From: Chloroflexota bacterium
GTDB lineage: Bacteria > Chloroflexota > Chloroflexia > Chloroflexales > Herpetosiphonaceae
Direction of reading: 5' to 3'
NCBI GenBank assembly: GCA_020161265.1
Contig: JAIUOC010000002.1
Coordinates: forward strand, 124,001-188,000
Length of the DNA: 64,000 bases
In this document: positions 8,300 to 16,048 of the stretch, piece by piece
Layout: each line of letters starts with the position of its first letter
Numbering within the stretch: the stretch's first letter is position 1
Made by a program: the position numbers and the translations under genes
The notes under the pieces: generated by a model
Databases searched by the model: none
What the model was told of the DNA's origin: nothing
What the model saw: the letters and a program-made list of their open reading frames with translations, nothing else

Positions 8300-9283
8300 G
8301 TGGCAGAATTAAATCTCTTGGAAGCGATCAATCAAGCGCTCGACCAAGCCATGGCCAACGACGAGCGGGTCTATATTATTGGTGAAGATGTTGGTCAGCG
8401 CGGCGGGGTGTTTCGGGTTACCGATGGTTTGCACGCCAAATATGGGAGCAAACGGGTGATCGATGCACCACTCGCTGAGTCAATTATTATTGGCTCGTCA
8501 ATTGGTGCAGCAATGTATGGTATGCGCCCAATCGCCGAAATTCAATTTGCCGATTTTATCTTCCCAGCCTTCAACCAAATTATCAGCGAAGCCGCCCGCA
8601 TGCGCTATCGCTCAAATAATACGTGGGAAGTACCCTTAGTTATTCGCGCTCCCTATGGCGGCGGTATCCACGGGGCACTCTATCACTCACAAAGTATCGA
8701 GGCCTTTTTCGCCCATATTCCAGGCCTCAAGGTGGTTGCGCCGTCAACGCCGTATGATGCCAAGGCTATGCTGCTGGCAGCGATTGATGATCCCGATCCA
8801 GTGTTGTTTTTAGAGCACAAAAAATGCTATCGCTTGATCAAAGGCTATGTGCCAGATGAGCACTATACTGTGCCAATTGGCAAGGCCGATATCGCCCGTG
8901 AAGGCAGTGATGTTTCGGTCATTACGTATGGAATGATGCGTCATTACGCCGTTGAGGCCGCTGAAATGCTGGCCAAGGAAGATATTAGCGTCGAAGTCGT
9001 TGATTTGCGTTCGTTAGTGCCACTTGATCGCGAAACAATTCTCAATTCGGTTAAGAAAACCAGTAAAGTGTTGGTGCTCTACGAAGATAATTTGTTTGGT
9101 GGTTATGGCGCAGAAATTGCCGCAATCATCGCCCAAGATGGCTTTGAATACCTCGATGCGCCAGTGCAACGCTTAGCAGGCTTGGATATTCCAGCGATGC
9201 CCTATAGTGCGCCACTCGAAAACGAGTTCTTGCCAACTCCAAGCAAAATTGCCGATACACTGCGCGATTTAGTCAATTATTAG
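8300..9283 (+). CDS. 2-oxoacid dehydrogenase E1 component beta subunit
   Basis: A 327-residue partner of E1alpha that forms the alpha2beta2 E1 enzyme. It has the transketolase-like pyrimidine-binding domain (GEDVGQRGGVFRVTDGL, DAPLAESIIIG) and the C-terminal transketolase domain (VVDLRSLVPLD, YEDNLFGGYGAEIAA). Length is normal for the family. The start is GTG 8300, with GAGG at 8290-8293. It begins 50 bp after the E1alpha stop and is surely co-transcribed with it. Confidence 0.93.
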   Translation: MAELNLLEAINQALDQAMANDERVYIIGEDVGQRGGVFRVTDGLHAKYGSKRVIDAPLAESIIIGSSIGAAMYGMRPIAEIQFADFIFPAFNQIISEAARMRYRSNNTWEVPLVIRAPYGGGIHGALYHSQSIEAFFAHIPGLKVVAPSTPYDAKAMLLAAIDDPDPVLFLEHKKCYRLIKGYVPDEHYTVPIGKADIAREGSDVSVITYGMMRHYAVEAAEMLAKEDISVEVVDLRSLVPLDRETILNSVKKTSKVLVLYEDNLFGGYGAEIAAIIAQDGFEYLDAPVQRLAGLDIPAMPYSAPLENEFLPTPSKIADTLRDLVNY

Positions 9284-9380
9284 TGGCGATTGGCTGTAGG
9301 CGATTGGCTATTGGACAGTGAAGATCCAACTTAGCTTTAGCTTATAGCCCATCAGCATCGATACCATAGAAAGGACTGGG
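9284..9380 (+). repeat. Intergenic doubled-word repeat inside the dehydrogenase operon
   Basis: Between E1beta and E2 the sequence TGGCGATTGGC is followed by TAGGCGATTGGCTATTGG, then GCTTTAGCTTATAGCCC. Internally doubled short words of this kind recur at 10.8, 36.6, 40.2 and 57.4 kb in this window. There is no coding potential. The E2 ribosome-binding site AAAGGA lies at its end. Confidence 0.45.
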
Positions 9381-10700
9381 ATGTCCGTCGAATTTAAGAT
9401 GCCAAAGCTTGGTGAGAGCGTCACCGAGGGCACAGTTGGGCGCTGGCTCAAGCAACCAGGCGAGAGCCTTGAACTCTATGAGCCAATGCTCGAAGTTACC
9501 ACCGATAAAGTGGATACCGAAATTCCTTCGCCAGTCAATGGGCGCTTGCTCGAAATTCGGGTCAACGAAGGCGATACCGTGCCAGTTGGTACGGTCATTG
9601 CGGTCTTGGAAGATAGTAGTAGCGCTACGGTTGCCGCCGTTGCTGCACCAGCTGCACCCGCCGTCACCAGCCAAGCAAGCAGCAATAACGGCGGTGGCAA
9701 TAGCTTTATGTCACCAGTCGTTGCTCGCTTGGTCAGCCAGCATAACCTCGATATTAAGCAAATTGCTGGCACTGGCAAAGATGGCCGCGTCACCAAGCAA
9801 GATGTTGAGCGCTTTATGGCTCAGGGTGATGCTGCCAAACCAGCACCGATGCCCATGCCAACGCCAACCGCGCCAACCCCAGCGCCAATGCCCGTAATCA
9901 AACCAAGCTCAACGCCAGCACCAATGCCGACGATTACTGGCAGTTTGCTGGCTAAACCAGTGGCTTATACTCCGCCAGCCACGCCAGCCGTGCCGAGCAT
10001 CGAGCCATTTGTTGGTGATGAATTACAACCATTGAGTGGCATGCGCCGCGCAATCGCTGAGCATATGGTGCGCTCAAAAGCAACCTCGCCGCACGTTACC
10101 ACAGTGATGGAAGTTGATCTCAGCACGATCATCGCGCATCGCGACCAACATAAAGCCGATTTCGAGCGTCAAGGGGTTAAATTAACCTTTACACCCTATT
10201 TTGTGCAGGCAACTGTAGCAGGCTTACGAGCAGTGCCAATTGTCAATGCCACCTATACCGATGAAGGCATTTTGCTGCATAAATCGGTTAACGTTGGCAT
10301 GGCCGTGGCCATTCCCGATGGCCTGATCGTGCCAGTGCTGCATAACGCCGATGAAAAGAGCTTGCTGGGACTTTCGCGCACAGTCAACGATTTGGCCGAA
10401 CGCGCCCGCACGCGTCGCCTAACTGCCGATGAAGTTAAAGATGGTACTTTTACCATTACAAATCACGGCGTAAGTGGCTCGCTATTTGCCATGCCAATCA
10501 TCAACCAGCCTCAATCGGGCATTTTGGGAATTGGTGCAATTCAAAAGCGGCCTGTGGTCGTGACGATCAACGGAGCCGATGCAATCGCCATTCGGCCCAT
10601 GTGCTACCTCAGTTTTACGTTTGACCACCGTTTGATCGATGGCGCAACCGCCGATAAATTCTTGGCAATCGTCAAGCAACAACTTGAGCAATTTGCCTAG
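9381..10700 (+). CDS. 2-oxoacid dehydrogenase E2 component (dihydrolipoyl acyltransferase)
   Basis: A 439-residue core enzyme that transfers the acyl group from lipoate to CoA. It has one lipoyl domain at about 3-78, with the lipoylated Lys in TTDKVDTEIPS. A peripheral-subunit-binding domain lies at about 112-150 (SPVVARLVSQHNLDI, GTGKDGRVTKQDV). A Pro/Ala/Met-rich flexible linker follows to about 205. The C-terminal catalytic domain carries the HRxxDG motif as FDHRLIDGATADKF. It completes the E1alpha-E1beta-E2 operon; the E3 lipoamide dehydrogenase must be supplied from elsewhere. A terminator follows. Confidence 0.93.
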   Translation: MSVEFKMPKLGESVTEGTVGRWLKQPGESLELYEPMLEVTTDKVDTEIPSPVNGRLLEIRVNEGDTVPVGTVIAVLEDSSSATVAAVAAPAAPAVTSQASSNNGGGNSFMSPVVARLVSQHNLDIKQIAGTGKDGRVTKQDVERFMAQGDAAKPAPMPMPTPTAPTPAPMPVIKPSSTPAPMPTITGSLLAKPVAYTPPATPAVPSIEPFVGDELQPLSGMRRAIAEHMVRSKATSPHVTTVMEVDLSTIIAHRDQHKADFERQGVKLTFTPYFVQATVAGLRAVPIVNATYTDEGILLHKSVNVGMAVAIPDGLIVPVLHNADEKSLLGLSRTVNDLAERARTRRLTADEVKDGTFTITNHGVSGSLFAMPIINQPQSGILGIGAIQKRPVVVTINGADAIAIRPMCYLSFTFDHRLIDGATADKFLAIVKQQLEQFA

Positions 10701-10712
10701 ATCATAAGCAAT

Positions 10713-10748
10713 AAAACCCCTTGCTGATCGCAATCAGTGAGGGGTTTT
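10713..10748 (+). terminator. Terminator of the 2-oxoacid dehydrogenase operon
   Basis: Arms AAAACCCCT (10713-10721) and AGGGGTTTT (10740-10748) enclose an inner CTGAT/ATCAG stem. The right arm ends in TTTT. Confidence 0.8.
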
Positions 10749-10806
10749 GTGTAATTTACGACCTCAAGCCCACTTTTATCCGATCAATGCATGGATTAAT
10801 CGGCTC

Positions 10807-10920
10807 TTACTCTGCGGCTCTGCGTTAAATTGAGCGCTTGATCGCAATATTTATCCAATAACTGAGGCTGTCCCTACCAATTTCCAACCTTCGCGAGCTT
10901 CGCATTCTTCGCGGTTAAAA
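10807..10920 (+). repeat. Intergenic doubled-word repeats (TCTGCG and CTTCGCG types)
   Basis: This non-coding stretch holds TCTGCGGCTCTGCGTTAAAT (10811-10830) and, further on, CCTTCGCGAGCTTCGC followed by ATTCTTCGCGGTTAAAA (10888-10920). The same words, a short GC-rich unit written twice and ending in GTTAAA or GGTTA, recur at 36.6 and 40.2 kb. Apart from this and the promoter at 10970, I see nothing in the 10749-11034 gap. Confidence 0.55.
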
Positions 10921-10969
10921 ATCATACTCGTAATCGCGCATAATACCGCTGATGGCCTGCAAAAAATCA

Positions 10970-10998
10970 TTTACAGTCGGTAGTAATCCTGCTATGAT
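10970..10998 (+). promoter_or_regulatory. Strong sigma70-type promoter for the small HhH protein
   Basis: TTTACA at 10970-10975, a 17-bp spacer and TATGAT at 10993-10998 lie 36 bp before the start codon. This is one of the best promoter matches in the window. Confidence 0.65.
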
Positions 10999-11034
10999 AG
11001 CCGCGATACGCCTTTCATTAGGGGGATTCTGATC

Positions 11035-11250
11035 ATGGCCGATCTCTCAGCCTTCCTTGACAAAGCCTTCGAAAACTCAAGCTTCGAGGAACTCGCCGAT
11101 GCCCCAGTCGATGCCCTCGCCGGAATTAGCAAAAGTGATGCTGAAGCCCTCAAACAAGCCCTTGGAATCAAAACAATTCGTCAGTTGGCCGAACACAAAG
11201 TCATTCTGATCGCCCAAGCCATTGCTGGCCTCGCCACCGCAAAGAAATAA
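11035..11250 (+). CDS. Small helix-hairpin-helix-like protein
   Basis: A 71-residue monocistronic protein with AGGGGGA just upstream. Residues about 18-55 read as two helices around GISKSDAEALKQALGI, followed by TIRQLAEHKV. This is the pattern of a helix-hairpin-helix or SAM-like fold (cf. 'LxGIxxxxAExLxxAxgIxTVxdLA'). Such modules bind DNA or pack in multisubunit complexes. It has its own strong promoter and a terminator, so it is probably expressed as a free small protein. No partner gene is apparent. Function unknown. Confidence 0.75.
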   Translation: MADLSAFLDKAFENSSFEELADAPVDALAGISKSDAEALKQALGIKTIRQLAEHKVILIAQAIAGLATAKK

Positions 11251-11285
11251 TCAAGTCGCACGTAGCAACAAAATTGTTTAACCAA

Positions 11286-11321
11286 AATGCAGGATGCAGC
11301 GCTAAAGCCACATCCTGCATT
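11286..11321. terminator. Bidirectional hairpin between convergent genes
   Basis: AATGCAGGATG (11286-11296) pairs perfectly with CATCCTGCATT (11311-11321) across a 14-nt loop. It lies between the HhH gene (+) and the TetR gene (-) and probably serves both. Confidence 0.65.
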
Positions 11322-11339
11322 CGTGATTAATATTGATGT

Positions 11340-11924
11340 TTAGCGCACCAGTAAGCCGTTAATCATCAATTCCCAAACCGCTTCAAATTCCACCGCCAAG
11401 CTTGGCTCACTCCAAGCCGCCACAAACAGCGGGTTGTGAAAGCGGGCGGTTGCATGCCAAATCGCGGTTGCCGTCGCATTGGCATCATTCACCACAAACT
11501 CAGCACTAGCCACACCTTCATGCACCAAACGCTCAATCTGGGCGATCATATGTGCCACATGTTGATCGGTTACCTGACGTAGCCCTTGCACCAAGCCACT
11601 ATAGGTCGCAAAAAGTTGCGGATCTTGGCTGGCTCGCTGTTGTTTGGTATGCATCAAACACTCCAGCCAAGCCCGTAATTTAGCTACACTTCGGTCTTGG
11701 CATTGCAGCACCTCATCCAACGGCGCTGAAATTTCAGCTAGCCAGCGTTCAGCAACCGCATCGAGCAAGGCCGATTTGCTAGCAAAATGGCGATACACAC
11801 TGCCATGGCTAACTCCCAGTTCACGGGCAACATCAACTACTGTGGCTTTATTTGGCCCATAGCGCCGCAACACATCAACAGTAGCATTCAAAATTCGTTC
11901 GGGAGTCAGCGTTTCAGCGTGCAT
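11340..11924 (-). CDS. TetR/AcrR family transcriptional regulator
   Basis: A 194-residue protein. The N-terminal TetR helix-turn-helix spans about 8-55 (ATVVDVARELGVSHGSVYRHF). The C-terminal ligand domain is helical and contains many Ala and Trp residues, as is typical. It lies 66 bp downstream of the aldo/keto reductase gene on the same strand, so the two likely form one transcript. The palindrome at 13039-13064, upstream of the reductase, is the best operator candidate, which would give autoregulation. The inducer is unknown. Confidence 0.9.
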   Translation of the reverse strand: MHAETLTPERILNATVDVLRRYGPNKATVVDVARELGVSHGSVYRHFASKSALLDAVAERWLAEISAPLDEVLQCQDRSVAKLRAWLECLMHTKQQRASQDPQLFATYSGLVQGLRQVTDQHVAHMIAQIERLVHEGVASAEFVVNDANATATAIWHATARFHNPLFVAAWSEPSLAVEFEAVWELMINGLLVR

Positions 11925-11990
11925 AGTTGGTCTTCCTGTAGCAAAGCGATTTGCACCATTTTAAGCGATTAGCGCAGCATCGCAAGTGCT

Positions 11991-12986
11991 TTAGCGTTCA
12001 CTATCCAAATGTTGCATCAAATAGGCATTGTAGCGTTCGCCCGCCGCCGAACCTTTGGGAATCACCCGTTCAATTGTGGCTAATTCATCAGCATTCAAAT
12101 TAATTTCAAGGCTGGTCAATGAATCGTGCAATTGATGCAAACGGCGTGCCCCGAACAATGGAATAATATCGACCCCTTGTGCCACAACCCATGCACTAGC
12201 AATTTGGGCAATACTCGCACCCTTGGCATCGGCAATTGTTTGCAACGCTGCAACCAGTTCTAAATTATGATCAAGGTTCTCGCCTGTGAAACGCGGGCCA
12301 TGGGAACGAAAATCTGAGCCAGCCAAAACCCGTTCTTTCGACCAGGCACCGCTCAGTAAGCCACGTGAAAGCACTCCATAGGCAGTGATGCCGATGCCCA
12401 ATTCGCGGCAAGCAGGCAAAATTTCGGCCTCGATGCCACGCGACATCAAGGAATATTCAATTTGCAAATCGACAATTGGATGTACGGCTGCTGCCCGTCG
12501 AATCGTTTCGGCCCCAACTTCCGACAAACCGATATGACGCACATAGCCTTTTTCGACCATCTCGGCAATCGCCCCAATTGTTTCTTCAATCGGTACATTC
12601 GGGTCAAGTCGCGAAGGCCGATAAACATCAATGTAATCGGTATTCAAGCGGGTAAGGCTATGATAAAGAAAATTCTTAACTGCGGCTGGCCGAGCATCGT
12701 AGCCAAGCCACGCACCATCAGGGCTACGCAATGCCCCAAATTTGACACTCAAAACAACATCGGAGCGTGAACGCTCTCCCAAGGCTTCGCTAATCAGCAA
12801 TTCGTTATGGCCCATCCCATAGAAATCGCCAGTATCCAGCAAATTGACTCCAGCATCAAGCGCTGAATGAACCGTCGCGATGCTCTCGGCACGATCCGAA
12901 GGCCCGTACATCCCCGACATCGCCATACAGCCTAAGCCTGCTGCCGAAACCACCAAACCATCACGACCTAATTGGCGCTTTTGCAT
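11991..12986 (-). CDS. Aldo/keto reductase family oxidoreductase
   Basis: A 331-residue NADPH-dependent reductase of the Tas/AKR group with a TIM-barrel fold. Visible motifs are DTGDFYGMGHNE (catalytic Asp and Tyr), the active-site Lys in LSVKFG, and IAQIASAWVVAQG near the C-terminus. The segment that often holds a catalytic His (YQxHRxD) reads YRPSRLDPNVPIEE, so the His is missing, as in one AKR subgroup. ATG 12986 is chosen because GGAG is then 8 bp away; GTG 12995 and ATG 12992 lie too close to it. It sits upstream of a TetR gene and is probably induced by an electrophile or other xenobiotic (inference). Confidence 0.9.
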   Translation of the reverse strand: MQKRQLGRDGLVVSAAGLGCMAMSGMYGPSDRAESIATVHSALDAGVNLLDTGDFYGMGHNELLISEALGERSRSDVVLSVKFGALRSPDGAWLGYDARPAAVKNFLYHSLTRLNTDYIDVYRPSRLDPNVPIEETIGAIAEMVEKGYVRHIGLSEVGAETIRRAAAVHPIVDLQIEYSLMSRGIEAEILPACRELGIGITAYGVLSRGLLSGAWSKERVLAGSDFRSHGPRFTGENLDHNLELVAALQTIADAKGASIAQIASAWVVAQGVDIIPLFGARRLHQLHDSLTSLEINLNADELATIERVIPKGSAAGERYNAYLMQHLDSER

Positions 12987-13038
12987 GATCATCACTCCAT
13001 CGCATAAATTCGTAACTAAGCTTAAGTATAAATTATCA

Positions 13039-13064
13039 AATGACAGATGTCAATATCTGTCATT
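13039..13064. promoter_or_regulatory. Palindromic operator, probably for the TetR regulator
   Basis: AATGACAGAT (13039-13048) and ATCTGTCATT (13055-13064) form a perfect 10-bp inverted repeat around GTCAAT. It lies about 53 bp upstream of the aldo/keto reductase start, in the region shared with the divergent phosphoesterase gene. The size and the TGACA/TGTCA core fit TetR-family operators. Confidence 0.65.
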
Positions 13065-13076
13065 ACATTTTCGTAA

Positions 13077-13120
13077 GCTATGATGAGCTATGCTATGATG
13101 AGCTATGCTATGATGAGCTA
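13077..13120 (+). repeat. Three tandem copies of a 15-bp repeat
   Basis: GCTATGATGAGCTAT is repeated at 13077-13091, 13092-13106 and 13107-13120 (the last base differs). It sits in the leader of the phosphoesterase gene, between the TetR-type palindrome and the start codon. Each unit contains ATGATGAGC, so it adds decoy ATGs and could vary in copy number. Confidence 0.8.
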
Positions 13121-13150
13121 GGATTCTTGTGGATTGTGGTGAGGCATGTG

Positions 13151-13657
13151 ATGCAACGGATTTGTATTGTTTCGGATACCCATGGCAAGTTTGACCCACG
13201 AATCGAGCAGCTTTTTGTAGGCGCAGCAGCGATTGTACACGCAGGCGATATCGGGCGAGCACAGCCGCCGATCATCGAACGCTTGGGGGCGATTGCCCCG
13301 GTTACGGCGGTGACAGGTAACGTCGATTGGAATACAGCCCTCGATATTTACCCAATTAATACAACGCTTGAGGTGCAAGGCATTCGGATTATGATCCAGC
13401 ATATTGGCGATATTCCCAAACGCTGGCATCGCCAATTGCCGCAACCCTTGCCCCATGTGGTGATTTGTGGCCATAGCCATATCGCTTTAATCGAAGAATA
13501 TCAAGGGGTCTTGTTTATCAATCCTGGTTCAGCTTCGCAGCCACGCGGCCAACTCGGCGAGCCAACTGTAGCTTTCTTAGATATTCAAGAAAATGGCGAG
13601 TTTCACGCTGAAATTATTCCGCTCAAAATGGCCGAATTTATCAAACATGCCGATTAA
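13151..13657 (+). CDS. YfcE/MJ0936-type metallophosphoesterase
   Basis: A 168-residue phosphodiesterase of the calcineurin-like superfamily, with the metal-binding motifs in order: SDTHG (Asp9, His11), AGDIG, TGNVDW, GHSH and the C-terminal LFINPGSASQPRG. Family members hydrolyse phosphodiesters with a two-metal centre. I start it at ATG 13151 (MQRICIVSDTHG), where the family normally begins, with GAGG at 13141-13144. The frame is open back to 13040 but there it only translates the 15-bp repeat. Transcribed divergently from the aldo/keto reductase. Confidence 0.88.
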   Translation: MQRICIVSDTHGKFDPRIEQLFVGAAAIVHAGDIGRAQPPIIERLGAIAPVTAVTGNVDWNTALDIYPINTTLEVQGIRIMIQHIGDIPKRWHRQLPQPLPHVVICGHSHIALIEEYQGVLFINPGSASQPRGQLGEPTVAFLDIQENGEFHAEIIPLKMAEFIKHAD

Positions 13658-13662
13658 ACAGC

Positions 13663-13695
13663 AATCCCCTCACCAAAATTAATGGCGAGGGGATT
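13663..13695. terminator. Bidirectional terminator between phosphoesterase and ABC permease
   Basis: AATCCCCTC (13663-13671) pairs with GAGGGGATT (13687-13695). It lies between the convergent phosphoesterase and ABC permease genes. Confidence 0.65.
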
Positions 13696-13712
13696 TGCCT
13701 TACCAAGCGAGT

Positions 13713-14975
13713 TTATTCGTGACGCAGCGCCTTGATTGGGTCAAGTCGGGCGGCCCGAGCGGCGGGATACAAGCCTGCAATAATCCCGACCACCAAGCCA
13801 AAGCCCAGCGCTAGCGCAATCAGCCACGGTGGAATATAGAAGAAATCGCCGCGAATTGGCACTTGTTCTTGTTCGAGGTAGGCGAGGGCAAAGCGATTGA
13901 GTACGCGGCCCGTACCCCAACCACCCAGTAACCCGACAACTCCCCCAAAGAAGCCAATCATGCCAGCCTCAGTCATAAAGAGCGTGCGAATATTGCCGCG
14001 CGAAGCACCGATGGCCTTGAGCGTACCAATTTCACGAGTCCGCTCATAAATCGCCATAATCATGGTGTTCATAATCCCGATTGTGGCGACGAACAGCGCC
14101 AAGCCACCAACCGAGCCAAGCATAATATTGATCACCAAGAAAATTTTCGAGGCCAATTCGAGTACAGTTTCAACTGATTGCACCCGAAAGCGCTGGGTTC
14201 GTAGTTCATTGGTCAATTGACGGGCTACATTCAAATCTTTGGCGCGAATCAAGGCATAATCGTAGCCTTCGGTTGCCAACAAATCTGGCTCGTTAAACCA
14301 CCAAGCCTTGAGGGCTATGCTATCGTTGGGGGTTAATGCAACCAAATTATTATCAGCGCTCGAAACACCCACAAGCGTATAATCAAAGGTTTGCGATTCG
14401 CCGCGCGGGGTTTCCATCACCAACTGCACTTCTTGTCCAATCAGATTATTAACTTCAGCAGTGAGGCCCAAACGGCGCAATGCTCGCTGCGAAATCACAA
14501 TCTCGCCATCTTTGGTGGGGCGCAACACACCAGCCAAGGCGGTTGGCGGCGTTTCAAAGGGATTATTGATGCCAACCCCAGGATCAACCCCAACTGCAAT
14601 TGTTGCGGTCGCATCGCCAGGTAGCACCAACCGTTTCGAGATCGATTCGTTGACATCGACGATTGGGGTAACGCTGACAATATCGGGGCGTTGCTGCCAC
14701 TCGGCAATTTTGGCAGGCGAAATTACCACTTCCCGTTCGGGGCGCACATAGCGTGTATAGGGATTGCGCTCGGCATCACGTGGCTGAACAACGACATTTT
14801 CTAGCCCGATGGCATCGAATTGTTGCTGAATAACTCGCTGAACCCCGACCCCCAGCGAAAGCATGACCACAATCGTGAAAATCCCAACCGTCACGCCTAG
14901 CGAGGTTAACGAAGTACGGACTTTGCGGCGGGTTAAATTGCTCCAAGCAGTGCGTAAAATATCGCCAAATGTCAT
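13713..14975 (-). CDS. MacB/FtsX-type ABC transporter permease
   Basis: A 420-residue membrane protein with the MacB layout: a first membrane helix at about 20-40 (TSLTSLGVTVGIFTIVVML), a large extracytoplasmic MacB core domain at about 45-275, and three further membrane helices in the C-terminal FtsX domain (IMLGSVGGLALFVATIGIMN, MIGFFGGVVGLLGG, ALALGFGLVVGIIAGLYPA). The conserved YERTREIGTLKAIGASRG motif is present before the third segment. It overlaps the ATPase gene by 4 bp (ATGA). Such systems drive mechanotransmission for export of peptides or lipoproteins, or for toxin resistance; the substrate is unknown. Confidence 0.93.
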   Translation of the reverse strand: MTFGDILRTAWSNLTRRKVRTSLTSLGVTVGIFTIVVMLSLGVGVQRVIQQQFDAIGLENVVVQPRDAERNPYTRYVRPEREVVISPAKIAEWQQRPDIVSVTPIVDVNESISKRLVLPGDATATIAVGVDPGVGINNPFETPPTALAGVLRPTKDGEIVISQRALRRLGLTAEVNNLIGQEVQLVMETPRGESQTFDYTLVGVSSADNNLVALTPNDSIALKAWWFNEPDLLATEGYDYALIRAKDLNVARQLTNELRTQRFRVQSVETVLELASKIFLVINIMLGSVGGLALFVATIGIMNTMIMAIYERTREIGTLKAIGASRGNIRTLFMTEAGMIGFFGGVVGLLGGWGTGRVLNRFALAYLEQEQVPIRGDFFYIPPWLIALALGFGLVVGIIAGLYPAARAARLDPIKALRHE

Positions 14976-15691
14976 GCTACAGCCTCCGCCGTTCGTTCAA
15001 CAATTTCAATTTGCTCAATAATTCCATCGCGCATATGGACAATGCGATCAGCATACGAGGCAGCATTCATGTCGTGAGTGACCATCAGCAAGGTCACTTG
15101 TTGTTCGCGTACAAGCCGTTGCATCAACAATAAAACATCGCGGCCAGTGCGCGAATCCAGGTTCCCCGTTGGCTCATCGGCTAGAATCAACACCGGATCA
15201 TTGGCCAAAGCCCGCGCAATTGCCACCCGTTGTTGCTGCCCGCCCGAAAGCTCAGCCGGACGGTGATCGGCGCGATCGCCCAGCCCAACTTGATCGAGCA
15301 AATGCTCAGCCCGTTTGCGCCGTTCGCTACGACCACGGCCAGCTAACATCAAGGGCAAGGCCACATTTTCCCATGCTTGATTGGTTGGCAAGAGATTAAA
15401 GCTCTGAAAAATAAAGCCAACCCGATCGCGGCGAAAGCTGACTAATTTTTTATCGGGGGCATGCCCAAGCTCCAAATCATCAACCCACACTTCACCTGAG
15501 CTTGGCCGATCAAGGCCACCAATCACATTTAATAAGGTCGATTTGCCTGAGCCAGATGGCCCAACCAATGCCACAAACGTGCCGCGTTCAATCTCCAAAT
15601 CAACGCCAGCCAACGCCTGGACAGTATTTTTCCCCATTTGATAGGTTCGTTGGAGGTTGGTAGTTCTAATTAATGAGCTAGCTTGACCCAT
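14972..15691 (-). CDS. ABC transporter ATP-binding protein (MacB/LolD type)
   Basis: A 239-residue ATPase with Walker A GPSGSGKST, Q-loop FQSFNLLP, signature LSGGQQQRVAIARAL, Walker B LILADEPTGNLD and H-loop VTHD. This order and the spacing of LxLADEPTGNLDSRTG are characteristic of the MacB/LolD/FtsE group. I start it at 15691 (MGQASS), where AAGGAG lies 5 bp upstream; an in-frame start at 15730 would lack that site. First gene of a two-gene operon with the permease. Confidence 0.95.
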   Translation of the reverse strand: MGQASSLIRTTNLQRTYQMGKNTVQALAGVDLEIERGTFVALVGPSGSGKSTLLNVIGGLDRPSSGEVWVDDLELGHAPDKKLVSFRRDRVGFIFQSFNLLPTNQAWENVALPLMLAGRGRSERRKRAEHLLDQVGLGDRADHRPAELSGGQQQRVAIARALANDPVLILADEPTGNLDSRTGRDVLLLMQRLVREQQVTLLMVTHDMNAASYADRIVHMRDGIIEQIEIVERTAEAVA

Positions 15692-15730
15692 AGCGACTCC
15701 TTGGAAAATAAGCTGGCTTAACCATACCAT

Positions 15731-16048
15731 AGGAATTTGCGCCTGTTATGGGCAATTTTATGATCATCTATGACACGCTGTCAGCAAGCACTCACTCGAT
15801 CAAGCTAACGTAGCTATGTCAATAGCTAAATTGGCCCTTTTATTTATAGCCAGATTGGCCTATAATCAACCGCGCTTCCCAAGATTAATCAGTAATTAGC
15901 TATTTTAAACAAATTTTAATATCTGGCTAGCTGGGTTAGGATTGTGTGTGTGAGTTGAGGGAGGTGGGCATAATCAGGTTAATCTTGCTCGGATCGCGTG
16001 GAATACTCGCTGTCGGGATTATTTTTGATTATTAGGTTGATTATTATT
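15731..16048 (+). other. 318-bp intergenic region with a possible promoter
   Basis: There is no ORF with coding character between the divergent ABC operon and the SGNH hydrolase gene. TATAAT at 15861-15866 on the plus strand, preceded by an A/T-rich stretch, could drive the hydrolase-epimerase pair; the -35 is poor. A run of AT-rich sequence follows at 15885-15925. Nothing else is recognisable. Confidence 0.35.

Noticed and set aside
13077-13120. Tandem repeats considered as a CRISPR array
   Set aside because: The units are directly adjacent without spacers and only 15 bp long.
13040-13150. Upstream extension of the phosphoesterase frame (YDELC repeats)
   Set aside because: It only translates the 15-bp tandem repeat and part of the TetR-type operator; the family normally starts at MQRICIVSDTHG (13151).
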